Origin: Periweissella fabalis
Lineage (GTDB): Bacteria; Bacillota; Bacilli; Lactobacillales; Lactobacillaceae
Length of the DNA: 64,000 nucleotides
NCBI RefSeq assembly: GCF_012396505.1
Contig: NZ_JAAXPN010000002.1
Coordinates: forward strand, 147,066 to 211,065
Direction of reading: 5' to 3'
Position 1 is the first letter of the stretch. Every line of letters begins with the position of its first letter. The notes under the pieces were generated by a model, which saw only the letters and a list, made by a program, of their open reading frames with translations, was not told where the DNA came from and ran no database searches. The translations under genes were made by a program, and so were the position numbers. Positions 44,816-54,126 of the stretch are shown here, one piece after another.

Positions 44816-46612
44816 ATGAAGAAATCTACTAAGTATATTACTGGTCTTGCAGCGGCAGCAGCATTATTCTCTGTTGTGCTTGCTGGATGTGGTAATAAAG
44901 GCGCACAATCAGGGTCACAAGACTCAGCCTCTTTAGGTGCTTTGAAGCTTGCTTACAACAACAAGGACAAAGCGATTAAAGATGGTACTTTAAATATTGC
45001 GATGGTTCAAGATACTCCTTTCCAAGGGGTGTTTGCATCTGAGCTTTCAAACGATTTAACAGATTCATACCTTCAAGCACCAACTGGAACTGGATTGTTT
45101 AACACAACTAATTCATTTAAAATCGTGGATGGTGGAGCAGCTAACCTTAAACTTGATAAAGCTAGCAAGACAGCCACAATTACCCTTCGTAAAGGTCTTA
45201 CTTGGTCAGATGGTAAACCTGTAACTGCTAAGGACTTAGAATTTCCTTATGAAATTACGGCTAACCCAGCTTATCAATCACAACGCTATACTGATTCACT
45301 AGCAAATATCAAAGGTTTGGCTGACTACCACAATGGTAAAGCCAAAACAATTTCAGGAATCACTTATCCAGATGGTGAAAATGGTAACTCAATTAAAATC
45401 CAATTTGATCACATGACACCTGGTATGTGGCAATCAGGTTCTGGTTACTATATTGAATCTATTGAACCATACCATTACTTGAAGGATGTTAAGCCAGCTG
45501 ATTTAGCTGCTTCTAAACAAGTGCGTCAAGAACCACTTGCTTTTGGACCTTATAAAGTTTCTAAAGTTGTTGCTGGTCAATCAGTAACTTACGTACCAAA
45601 CCCATACTGGAAAGGTCCTACACCAAAACTTAAGCAAATTACTTCAACTGTTGTTTCAACTGCCACCGCAGCTGAGGCTTTGAAGTCTAAGAAGTATGAT
45701 GTAGCTTTTCAGATGCCATCAACGGCTTATCCAACTGTTAAAGGATTAAAGAACTACGTACAAACTGGTGATCAATCACTTTCATTCTCATACATTGCCT
45801 TTAACTTAGGACACTATGACACTAAGAAGTCAGAAAACGTTCAAGACCGTAAGACGCCATTGCAAGATAAAGCCCTTCGGCAAGCAATGGGTTACGCAAT
45901 GAATGTTGACCAAGTAAACAAGAAGTTTAACAACGGTCTTGCTACTCGTGCTAACTCAACGATTGTACCGGTCTTCAAGGAAGCTAACGATCCTTCAGTT
46001 AAGGGTTATCCATTGGATATCAAGAAGGCTAATAGCATCCTTGATAAAGCTGGTTACAAGTGGGATTCAAAGCATGAATACCGTAAAACTCCAGAAGGTA
46101 AGAGCTTTAAGTTGGTTTACTTGGCTCGTTCAGGTAATGCCAATGCAGAAGCTGTTGCACAAAACTACATTCAACAATGGAAACAAATTGGGGTTGATGT
46201 GGCCCTTTACCACGACCGTTTGACGGACTTCAATAGTTGGGGTCAAATCATGCAAGGCGGAAACAACAATGATTGGGACTTCACCGGTGGGGCATGGTCA
46301 GTTTCTTCTGACCCTTCACAAATGGATCTTTATTCAAAGGGAGCTCCATATAACTTCGGTCACTTTACTACACCTAAGTTGACTAAATTACTTGATGCTA
46401 TCGATGCTCCAGCCGCAATTGATCCTAAGGTTCGTCAAAAAGCCTTCTACGCATACCAACAATACATGCAAGATCAAGCAGCTGTCATTCCAACATCATT
46501 CTCACTTGACTGGTTCCCAGTTAATAAGCGGGTTATTGGTTGGTCAAATGCCAACGATAATGGTTTGAACTACTGGGCTAATATTGGTGTTTCATCTGAA
46601 TCAACTAAATAA
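44816..46612 (+). CDS. oppA: Oligopeptide-binding lipoprotein OppA, copy 1
   Basis: 598 residues, SBP_bac_5 family. Signal with lipobox VVLAGCGNK (Cys about residue 26). Family segments: LRKGLTWSDGKPVTAKD, YHYLKDVKPADL, ALRQAMGYAMNVDQVNKKFN. Binds peptides outside and passes them to OppBC. Codons are biased for high expression, as for abundant binding proteins. About 65-70 % identical by eye to copy 2 directly downstream. Confidence 0.93.
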   Translation: MKKSTKYITGLAAAAALFSVVLAGCGNKGAQSGSQDSASLGALKLAYNNKDKAIKDGTLNIAMVQDTPFQGVFASELSNDLTDSYLQAPTGTGLFNTTNSFKIVDGGAANLKLDKASKTATITLRKGLTWSDGKPVTAKDLEFPYEITANPAYQSQRYTDSLANIKGLADYHNGKAKTISGITYPDGENGNSIKIQFDHMTPGMWQSGSGYYIESIEPYHYLKDVKPADLAASKQVRQEPLAFGPYKVSKVVAGQSVTYVPNPYWKGPTPKLKQITSTVVSTATAAEALKSKKYDVAFQMPSTAYPTVKGLKNYVQTGDQSLSFSYIAFNLGHYDTKKSENVQDRKTPLQDKALRQAMGYAMNVDQVNKKFNNGLATRANSTIVPVFKEANDPSVKGYPLDIKKANSILDKAGYKWDSKHEYRKTPEGKSFKLVYLARSGNANAEAVAQNYIQQWKQIGVDVALYHDRLTDFNSWGQIMQGGNNNDWDFTGGAWSVSSDPSQMDLYSKGAPYNFGHFTTPKLTKLLDAIDAPAAIDPKVRQKAFYAYQQYMQDQAAVIPTSFSLDWFPVNKRVIGWSNANDNGLNYWANIGVSSESTK

Positions 46613-46620
46613 TAATATCT

Positions 46621-46655
46621 AAAACAAGTATTGTGTAAGCAATACTTGTTTTTTT
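46621..46655 (+). terminator. Terminator after oppA copy 1
   Basis: AAAACAAGTATTG with its complement, loop TGTAAG, T7. Confidence 0.88.
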
Positions 46656-46802
46656 GTGCATATCATTAATTATGTTTTTATAAATTTAATATTAAGCAAA
46701 TATTTAGATTCTTGATAAATTAAATGAGGCTTATTAAAACAAGGTTTGTAGGATTTTTATTAGAATTAATAATCATTAAGTGAGAATTAGATTAAAATAA
46801 GA

Positions 46803-46830
46803 TTGCAATTTTTGGTTAAGGTGCTAATAT
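46803..46830 (+). promoter_or_regulatory. Promoter of oppA copy 2
   Basis: TTGCAA (46803-46808), 16-base spacer, TAATAT (46825-46830). The flanks resemble the copy 1 promoter (TTGCAA and TATGATGAAAGTA in both), so promoter and gene were duplicated together. Confidence 0.55.
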
Positions 46831-46908
46831 ATTGAACATAGCTCAAGGGATACCAAAAGTTAAATAGTAATCGCTAAGTAAATATGATGAAAGTACAGGG
46901 ACAAAAAT

Positions 46909-48690
46909 ATGAAAAAATCAACGAAATATTTTACTGGCTTAGCAGCTGCAGTAGCATTATTTTCAGTAGTATTAGCTGGGTGTGGAAGTAAAAGTGCAGC
47001 CAATACACCTACAGCATCAACTGGGAACCTAAAGTTATCCTATGATAATAAGGCACAATCTGTTAAGGATGGAATTCTAAACATTGCAATGGTTCAAGAT
47101 ACACCATTTCAAGGAATTTTTGCACCTGTCTTACAACAAGATCAAGTTGACCAATTCTTAACTGAACCGATGTCAGGGGTCTATGGGACACTTTTTAAGA
47201 CAGATGGCCAATTTAAGATAGTTGATGGTGGCCAAGCTAATCTTAAAATTAATAAAGCAGATAAATCATTGATAATTACTTTACATAAAGGTTTAACCTG
47301 GTCAGATGGAAAACCAGTTAAAGCGAAAGATTTAGAATTTCCATATGAAATTATTGCAAATAATGCCTATCAATCACAGCTTTATACGGATTCATTAGCT
47401 GATATTGTTGGTTTAAAAGATTTCCATGAAGGTAAAACAAAGACTATTTCAGGAATTACATATCCCGATGGTGAAAATGGGAATTCAATTAAAATTCAAT
47501 TTAATCATTTAACCCCCGGTATGTGGAATTCTGGTTCAGGTTATTACCTTGAATCAGCTGAACCATATCACTATTTAAAAGATATTAAACCCGGGGATTT
47601 AGCTGGGTCAAAGCAAATTCGGCAAACACCACTCTCATATGGTCCATATAAAGTTGCTAACGTGGTTGCTGGCCAATCAGTATCATATGTGCCCAACCCA
47701 TACTGGTATGGTCAAAAACCTAAGCTTAAAAAGATTGTGACAACAGTTGTATCAACATCAACTATTGCGGCTGCATTAAAAGACAAAAAGTATGATGTTG
47801 CCTATCAGACTCCGGCTACTGCTTACCCTACAATTAAGAAGTTAGATAATTATGTTCAAACTGGGCACCAATCTTTGTCATTTTACTACTTAAGCTATAA
47901 TTTAGGGCATTATGATACAAGCAAATCAGTTAACGTCCAAGATCGGAAAACCCCATTACAAAATGTAGCACTCCGCCAAGCGATGGGGTATGCGATGAAC
48001 GTTGATCAAGTTAACAAGAAATTCAATTATGGTTTACAAACGCGAGCTAATACTGTTATTGTGCCACCATTTAAAGATGCCCATGACGCATCAGTTAAAG
48101 GTTTCCCATTAGACATTAAGAAAGCTAATAATCTTCTTGATAAGGCTGGTTTTAAGTGGGATTCAAAGCATGAATATCGTTTGAATACGAATGGTAAACC
48201 ATTTAAGTTAGTCTTTATGGCCCGTTCAGGCAACGCAAATGCACAAGCAATTGCACAAAACTACATTCAACAATGGAAACAGATTGGGGTTGATGTTGTT
48301 TTATATCACGATCGCCTAACCGACTTTAATACGTGGGCACAAACAATGCAAAGTGGAACTAGTAATGATTGGGATTTGACGATTGGTGGTTGGGCTGACA
48401 CGACTGACCCATCATTGATTTCATTATTTGGACCAGGAACCCAAAGTAACTTTGGCCACTTTGTTAGTCCCGAGTTTACCAGTATCTTGAACAAAATTGA
48501 TCCAGCAGTACGTCAAAAAGCCTTCTATGACATGCAAAAGTACATGCAAAAAGAGGCTTTCGTTATTCCAACTTCATATTCTATTGATTGGTATCCAATT
48601 AATAAGCGAGTAACTGGTTGGACCAACGACAATGCACAAAATAACACCCGTTGGATTAATGTTGGAGTCACTGCCGATGCAACGAAATAA
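46909..48690 (+). CDS. oppA: Oligopeptide-binding lipoprotein OppA, copy 2
   Basis: 593 residues, tandem paralog of the previous gene: MKKSTKYFTGLAAAVALF and lipobox VVLAGCGSK, then the same SBP_bac_5 domain (LHKGLTWSDGKPVKAKD; ALRQAMGYAMNVDQVNKKFN). Codons are more AT-rich and less optimised than in copy 1. It differs near residues 60-80 and in the C-terminal third, which may change peptide preference. Own promoter; a terminator at 48771 separates it from pepO. Confidence 0.92.
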   Translation: MKKSTKYFTGLAAAVALFSVVLAGCGSKSAANTPTASTGNLKLSYDNKAQSVKDGILNIAMVQDTPFQGIFAPVLQQDQVDQFLTEPMSGVYGTLFKTDGQFKIVDGGQANLKINKADKSLIITLHKGLTWSDGKPVKAKDLEFPYEIIANNAYQSQLYTDSLADIVGLKDFHEGKTKTISGITYPDGENGNSIKIQFNHLTPGMWNSGSGYYLESAEPYHYLKDIKPGDLAGSKQIRQTPLSYGPYKVANVVAGQSVSYVPNPYWYGQKPKLKKIVTTVVSTSTIAAALKDKKYDVAYQTPATAYPTIKKLDNYVQTGHQSLSFYYLSYNLGHYDTSKSVNVQDRKTPLQNVALRQAMGYAMNVDQVNKKFNYGLQTRANTVIVPPFKDAHDASVKGFPLDIKKANNLLDKAGFKWDSKHEYRLNTNGKPFKLVFMARSGNANAQAIAQNYIQQWKQIGVDVVLYHDRLTDFNTWAQTMQSGTSNDWDLTIGGWADTTDPSLISLFGPGTQSNFGHFVSPEFTSILNKIDPAVRQKAFYDMQKYMQKEAFVIPTSYSIDWYPINKRVTGWTNDNAQNNTRWINVGVTADATK

Positions 48691-48770
48691 TTACTAGCTT
48701 AATATTACAGACTGTGCCAAACTATTAATAAGTAGTTAGAGAATACTCATTTATTCTTCACAGACCGTTT

Positions 48771-48810
48771 AAAACCGGATTATCTGCTAACAGGTAATCC
48801 GGTTTTGTTT
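48771..48810 (+). terminator. Terminator after oppA copy 2
   Basis: Stem AAAACCGGATTA / TAATCCGGTTTT, internal pairs, TTTTGTTTT tail. Confidence 0.8.
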
Positions 48811-48864
48811 TAAGATGTGATTACTACCGACACAATTTCACTATGGAAAAGAGGGTATCTTTAT

Positions 48865-50678
48865 ATGGTTAAGATTCAAGACGATTTGTACGAACACGTG
48901 AACGCGGATTGGCTAGCTAATACAGAAATTCCAGCTGATCGTCCTCGCATTGGGGCGTTTGACGAAATTGACATTAAAATTGAGCAACAAGAACTAGCTG
49001 ATTTTGCAGCAATGCTCAAGGATGATTCTGCAACCGGCATGTTGGGGGAATTTATTAAGTATTATCGGTTAACAAGTGATTGGGAGACTCGGAATGCCCA
49101 AGGCGCCCAACCAGCCAAAGTGATTTTAGAAAAATATGAAAAGCTCAACTCATTAGCTGATTTACAAGCCCACCTTGTGGAATTGAAATTAGCTGGCTTA
49201 CCAACGGCCATTTTACCGGTGTATGTTGATCAAGATATGAAAGATACATCGCGTAATATTTTACAAGCTGATGCGATGGGGACGTTGTTACCTGATACAA
49301 CCTATTACGAAGAGGGTGGTGATAGTGTTGAACTCTTCCAATTATTGGAAAACAGCTATGTACCATTACTTGAAAAATATGGATATGCCACTGAAGAAGC
49401 CCACCAGATTGTCCAACAAGCAATTGAATTTGATAAATTAGTCGCCCAATATGTGCTTTCAAATGAAGCTAAAAGTGATTACTGGAAACTTTATAATCCG
49501 CAAGACTTTGCTGAATTTACGCAACAAGCGCGTCACATTGATATTGCGAAGCTGGTGCCCGAATTAATTGATGCGACCCCAACGATGATTAATGTCACCG
49601 ATGTTCGCTTCTGGCAAAATTACGACAAAATTGTTAATGAAGACAATTTTGCGGGCATTAAAGCGACCTTAATCTTGGGAGTAGTTTCAGATTTAGCAAG
49701 TTATTTAAGTGATGATATTCGGATTGCTAACGGTGCTTTTAGTCGCTCTTTGAGTGGGACAGCTGAAGCCCGCTCGGCTGAGAAAGCGGCCTTTAATTTA
49801 GCCCACGCTGCCTTTAGTCCGGTGGTTGGGGATTACTATGGCCGCAAGTACTTTGGTGAAGCAGCGAAAGCCGATGTTCTTGATATGGTCAAAAAAATGA
49901 TTGGGGTCTATCAAGAATGCCTTGAAAGTAATACTTGGCTAGGGGAAGCAACCAAGCAAAAAGCCATCTTGAAATTATCAACAATTGGCTTAAATGTTGG
50001 TTATCCGGATGTAATTCCAGCCCGCTACACCTTATTTGTGGTTGATGAACAAGCTGGTTTATTGGCCAATGCACTACGTTTCCGTGCTATTCAAGTGGCT
50101 CATAGCTTTTCACAATTTAAATTAGCACCGGATAAAACTGAATGGGAAATGCCCGCTGATATGGTTAATGCGTATTATACCACCCATTCCACAATATCAT
50201 CGTATTCCCAGCTGCAATTTTACAAGCCCCATTCTATAGCTTGGAGCAAAGTAAATCCGCAAACTATGGTGGGATTGGGGCGGTAATTGCTCATGAAATT
50301 TCTCACGCCTTTGAAGCACGGACTGACGCGATGGTTAAAGAATTTGATGGCCTTGATAGTGCCGGGGCCACGGTTAATGGTAAGTTAGTCGTCTCTGAAA
50401 ACGTCGCTGATGTTGGGGGGATGAGTGTCGCCCTTGAAGCCGCTAAGGGTGAAGATGAAGTTAGTTTAACTGATTTCTTTACTAACTGGGCCACGGTTTG
50501 GCGCATGAATGCTTCAAAGGAATATATGAAGTTACTTTCAAAAGTTGATGTCCATGCATCCGCACGCTTACGAGCTAATGTCCAAGTGACGAACTTTGCT
50601 GATTTCTTTACGACTTTTGATGTGACGCCAGCAGATAAGATGTGGCGGGCACCAGAAGACCGGGTCCAAATCTGGTAG
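48865..50678 (+). pseudogene. pepO: PepO-type neutral endopeptidase (M13), frameshifted before the active site
   Basis: The first frame gives residues 1-~438 (MVKIQDDLYEHVNADWLANTEIP to MVNAYY). The downstream frame gives HPFHNIIVFPAAILQAPFY, then YGGIGAVIAHEISHAF (zinc-binding HEISH), SENVADVGGMSVAL and the C-terminal RAPEDRVQIW. The joint is at TATTATACC (50173-50181): two extra bases (TA) relative to TATTACC; removing them gives one ~604-residue PepO. As sequenced the HExxH half is lost, so the protein would be inactive. Start 48865 has AGAGGG. Context after opp is the classical opp-pepO arrangement. Confidence 0.88.
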
Positions 50679-50790
50679 AGTGCGACAAGTGTCGTTAGAA
50701 GGTGGTGGCTAACACTAAGTTGCAAATAATGCGGGTTTAGCATTAGTGCAGATTGGGTTAGCTGAACCTTCTGGAACTTGGAGCGCGTTT
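50677..50790 (+). repeat. Structured intergenic element, copy 2
   Basis: Begins AGAGTGCGACA at the pepO stop. Outer stem GCG-A-CAAGT (50682-50690) against ACTTG-GAG-CGC (50776-50786); AGAAGGT (50697-50703) against ACCTTCT (50766-50772); GGCTAAC (50707-50713) against GTTAGCT (50757-50763); apical hairpin AATGC-GGGTTTA-GCATT (50728-50744). Start-to-apical distance is 52 bases against 53 in copy 1. Stems differ in sequence but pair in both. Confidence 0.7.
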
Positions 50791-50810
50791 AAGTAACGCC
50801 ATAGCGCCAT

Positions 50811-50861
50811 AGCATACTAAAACAGGCTGAAGATGTCATCTTCAGCCTGTTTTAGTATGCT
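50811..50861. terminator. Bidirectional terminator, pepO / methyltransferase
   Basis: A 51-base perfect palindrome with 25-bp arms around a single central T (50836); core CAGGCTGAAGATG and its complement, T4 and A4 tracts within each arm. Confidence 0.85.
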
Positions 50862-50866
50862 AATGG

Positions 50867-51709
50867 TTATTTAACCAAATAGACTTGTTCATTAATCAAA
50901 TCAAAAGATTGATAATAGACATTTAATTCTGGCACTAGTGTCAAATCAGCATTTTGCCAGAAAATGGTGGAATTAGTGGCACCATCTTTTTCACCAATCA
51001 CTAGGAACTTAACTAATGGATATTTAGTTCGTAATTTTTGGAGAACTTGCCAATCAATGTCAAGACCATCCGGTGACCATGACATAATGACATATGCTAC
51101 TTGGTTACCGTATTTATCAATAGCTGCTAGGGCATCTAATGGTTCAATCGTAGTGACAGGATGCTTACCTGTCGCATTTTCATTAAGCCAACTAGTATCG
51201 TCAGTGGTATAAATTAACTGACTCGAATTACGGGCCCGTAAACCAGCTGAAATATAACCATTGCCAGCCATGATTTCTAAAACGGGCGCACCTGCTAAAT
51301 AGGTACTCAAGTCTTGTAAGAAAACGGCATTGGTATACGCCCACATCCCATATTGGCTTGATAAATAATCCCGAAAATCACGTAAGTCATGATCTAAATC
51401 GGCCAGTGGATTAATTAATAGCTCCCAGAGTGCATCCCCACGCGGATCTTTTGGGGCATACTGTTGATTAACATATTCATAGATTACATCTTGAATGTTA
51501 TCGGGAAGTAATAATGGTGGTAATGGTTGTGGTTCAAGGCCATTTTGCAAACGATGATCAGCATTTAAAATGTGATTAAGTAATAATTTAATTGGCAAAA
51601 TTGCATCATATAATTTTTGATAACCAACGATGCGGCTAAGGTAACTAGACGTAAAAGTGGTTTCTGGTTTAAATTGTTTTTTTAATTTTTTAAGCTTTTT
51701 GGGCTGCAT
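50867..51709 (-). CDS. Predicted SAM-dependent methyltransferase, Lactobacillales-specific
   Basis: 280 residues: a Lys-rich N-terminus, ~130 helical residues of unknown kind, then a Rossmann-like half with VLEIMAGNGYISAGLR (SAM-binding motif I: E-x-x-x-G-x-G) and a following motif YTTDDTSWLNENA. VAYVIMSWSPDG resembles motif IV. Substrate unknown. The XRE regulator lies 19 bases upstream and pepF beyond; the three may share a transcript. Confidence 0.7.
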   Translation of the reverse strand: MQPKKLKKLKKQFKPETTFTSSYLSRIVGYQKLYDAILPIKLLLNHILNADHRLQNGLEPQPLPPLLLPDNIQDVIYEYVNQQYAPKDPRGDALWELLINPLADLDHDLRDFRDYLSSQYGMWAYTNAVFLQDLSTYLAGAPVLEIMAGNGYISAGLRARNSSQLIYTTDDTSWLNENATGKHPVTTIEPLDALAAIDKYGNQVAYVIMSWSPDGLDIDWQVLQKLRTKYPLVKFLVIGEKDGATNSTIFWQNADLTLVPELNVYYQSFDLINEQVYLVK

Positions 51710-51728
51710 ATTAATATCCTAAAATTTA

Positions 51729-52136
51729 TTAAAAGTCTAAATCAAGTGCTTCTTGATGATTAATTGGGACCGCATTTTGACGGCTTGATTTACCATGCAA
51801 ATAGCCATCGATTAATTGAAAAATTTCATAGCGGTCTTGATTATCAAGGGGCTCTTTATTAAAGGATAACAAACTCTCAGATAAAAACAACATCGCTAAA
51901 TCAATTTCAGTGGATTGCGAATGGCCAACCAAATAGTCTAATGAGACGTTAAAATAATTGGCAATTTTTTTAACTTCAATATAGGATGGTGTCCGAATAC
52001 CACGTTCCCAATTACCAATTTGGGAAGCCGTATTAGGTTTTTCATCGGCACTGAGATGTTCATTTAGAGTTTCAGCGAGTGTTTCAAGGGTGATATGGCG
52101 GCCCCGGCGTAGTGCCCGTAAGCGTTCTGGGAACAT
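51729..52136 (-). CDS. XRE-family helix-turn-helix regulator
   Basis: 135 residues: HTH_3 domain about residues 4-68, LRALRRGRHITLETLAETLN and TASQIGNWERGIRTPSYIEV (recognition helix region), ending NVSLDYLVGHS. The C-terminal 60 residues are acidic and not recognised. Close spacing to pepF (12 bases after pepF stop) suggests one operon; target unknown. Confidence 0.85.
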   Translation of the reverse strand: MFPERLRALRRGRHITLETLAETLNEHLSADEKPNTASQIGNWERGIRTPSYIEVKKIANYFNVSLDYLVGHSQSTEIDLAMLFLSESLLSFNKEPLDNQDRYEIFQLIDGYLHGKSSRQNAVPINHQEALDLDF

Positions 52137-52148
52137 CCAATCATCCTC

Positions 52149-53957
52149 CTATGATACAAATTGTTCAGTGAGTGCTAAGAATTCAGTAATATCTTTAGCA
52201 ACTAAGTCTGCACCAGCTTGCCAGAAGTCAGGTTGCGTTAAGTCAACCCCTAAGTGTTTTTGGGCCAATTCTTCAGTTGACATATTAGCGGTATCACGTA
52301 ATAACGCAATGTATTGATCTTCGAAGTTATCAGTTGATTGTGCTTTAGCGTAAATTCCTAAACTAAAGAGGTATCCAAAGGTGTATGGGAAGTTATAGAA
52401 TGGCACGTTGTCAATGTAGAAATGAAGCTTACTTGCCCAGAAGTGAGGATGATAAGTCTCAAGACTGTTAGCGAACGCTTCATGTTGGGCTTCATCCATT
52501 AAAGTACTTAATTCATCAGGGGTAAGCACTTTTTCTTGGCGTAACTTGTAGAATTTAGTTTCAAACAAATAGCGGGCATGGATATTCATAAACATAGCGA
52601 CTGGATTGTTTAACTTAGCATCAAGTAAAGTTACTTTTTCAGCATCGTTAGTAGCTGCTTTAACTTTAGCATCGTTAACCACTAATTCAGCAAATGTTGA
52701 CGCTGTTTCAGCCACGTTCATCGCATAGTTACCACGCCAGAATGGTAAATCAGTTAAAACCGAGCTGTGGAAAGCATGGCCAAGTTCGTGGGCAATGGTG
52801 GCGGCATCATTTTGTGAACCCGTAAAGGTTAAGAAAATCCGTGATTCACCGAGTTCAGGAACACTTTCCATGTATCCACCAGGTTGTTTACCCGGCCGGT
52901 TTTCTGATTCAATCCAGCGTTTTTCAAAAGCCGTTTTTGCTAAAGCAGCCATTTTAGGTGAAAATTGTGCAAAGTTATCCATAATAAATTCTGCCGCATC
53001 ATCGTATGAAAGGTCTTTACTGGTAAATTCACCGACATGAACGGGTGCATAAATATCTTGGAATCCAAGTGCTTGCTTACCCATTAATTGAGCTTTACGG
53101 GCAAAGTACTTTGTTAACATTTCCTTGTTATCACTAACAACTTGCCACATCGTATCTAATGTTGCTTGGCTCATGCGGTTTAATTCAAGCGGTTTTTTCA
53201 AAAAGTCAGTTACGCCATGGGCTTTATAATTTGTTAAGCGAGCCCCGGCTAAGTGGTTTAAAGTATCAGCAACTAAACCATCAGCTTGGCCCCACATGTT
53301 TTCATAACCCGCCAATAAGTTAGCCCGGACTTTTGGATCCGGATAACCTTCAAGGTGATTAAGCGCTTGACCAGCTGAAATCGTCGTAGTTTCACCATTT
53401 TCATCCGTAAAGGGCATAGTTAGACCAGCGGCAATGGTATCATAGTGACTGCTCCATGCGTTAAGACCGTCAAGGCTTAATTGGGTTAAAAGTTCTTCAG
53501 TAGTATCATCTAATAATTCATTGGCTTCTTGGCGCATTTCATTCAAAGCAAAATCAATGGTTTGTAAAGTTGGTAAGGCAAGAATTGTCGTCCAAGTAGT
53601 ATTATCAATGGTTGCTAGTAATTTTTTGAATTGTGAGCTAGGCTTAGCATAACTTGCTTCTAACGCATTAATCACACTAGCTTTAGCACTGAGGGTAGTA
53701 TTCGTGAAGTCATCAGAAATCAAGGCAGTGATGAAAACATTTACTTGTAGTAAACCAGCTTCAATGGTCTGGCCTTGAGTAGTTAAATTAACAAAATTAG
53801 TAAAATCGGCATCATCATTGCTGACTACATAATTTGTTACAGCATCTGCAAAATTTTTAATTTGTGCTTTAAGTAATTCTAATTTTTGTGCAAGTTCAGG
53901 TGAGTTAACACCACCAGGAAAAATGCTATCTAAATCCCAGTTCTGTGAATAAGTCAT
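52149..53957 (-). CDS. pepF: Oligoendopeptidase F
   Basis: A 602-residue cytoplasmic M3B metallopeptidase cutting oligopeptides of about 7-17 residues. The zinc motif is ATIAHELGHAFHSSV with Glu of the third ligand in ETASTFAELVV. N-terminal NWDLDSIFPGG is a family hallmark. Start preceded by GGAGG. It is on the opposite strand to the opp cluster and acts on the same imported peptides. Confidence 0.95.
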   Translation of the reverse strand: MTYSQNWDLDSIFPGGVNSPELAQKLELLKAQIKNFADAVTNYVVSNDDADFTNFVNLTTQGQTIEAGLLQVNVFITALISDDFTNTTLSAKASVINALEASYAKPSSQFKKLLATIDNTTWTTILALPTLQTIDFALNEMRQEANELLDDTTEELLTQLSLDGLNAWSSHYDTIAAGLTMPFTDENGETTTISAGQALNHLEGYPDPKVRANLLAGYENMWGQADGLVADTLNHLAGARLTNYKAHGVTDFLKKPLELNRMSQATLDTMWQVVSDNKEMLTKYFARKAQLMGKQALGFQDIYAPVHVGEFTSKDLSYDDAAEFIMDNFAQFSPKMAALAKTAFEKRWIESENRPGKQPGGYMESVPELGESRIFLTFTGSQNDAATIAHELGHAFHSSVLTDLPFWRGNYAMNVAETASTFAELVVNDAKVKAATNDAEKVTLLDAKLNNPVAMFMNIHARYLFETKFYKLRQEKVLTPDELSTLMDEAQHEAFANSLETYHPHFWASKLHFYIDNVPFYNFPYTFGYLFSLGIYAKAQSTDNFEDQYIALLRDTANMSTEELAQKHLGVDLTQPDFWQAGADLVAKDITEFLALTEQFVS

Positions 53958-54126
53958 GTGTAATCCTCCATTAATTAATTAGAATTATTATAACATTTTA
54001 ATGAACATAAATAACATTTAATTACAACTGGAATGAAAGCATAGATTAATGTATAATGTTTTGAATATTGTTAATATAGTAAACTATTTGAAATAGAAAT
54101 TAAAAATTGAAGGAAGTTCAATAATA

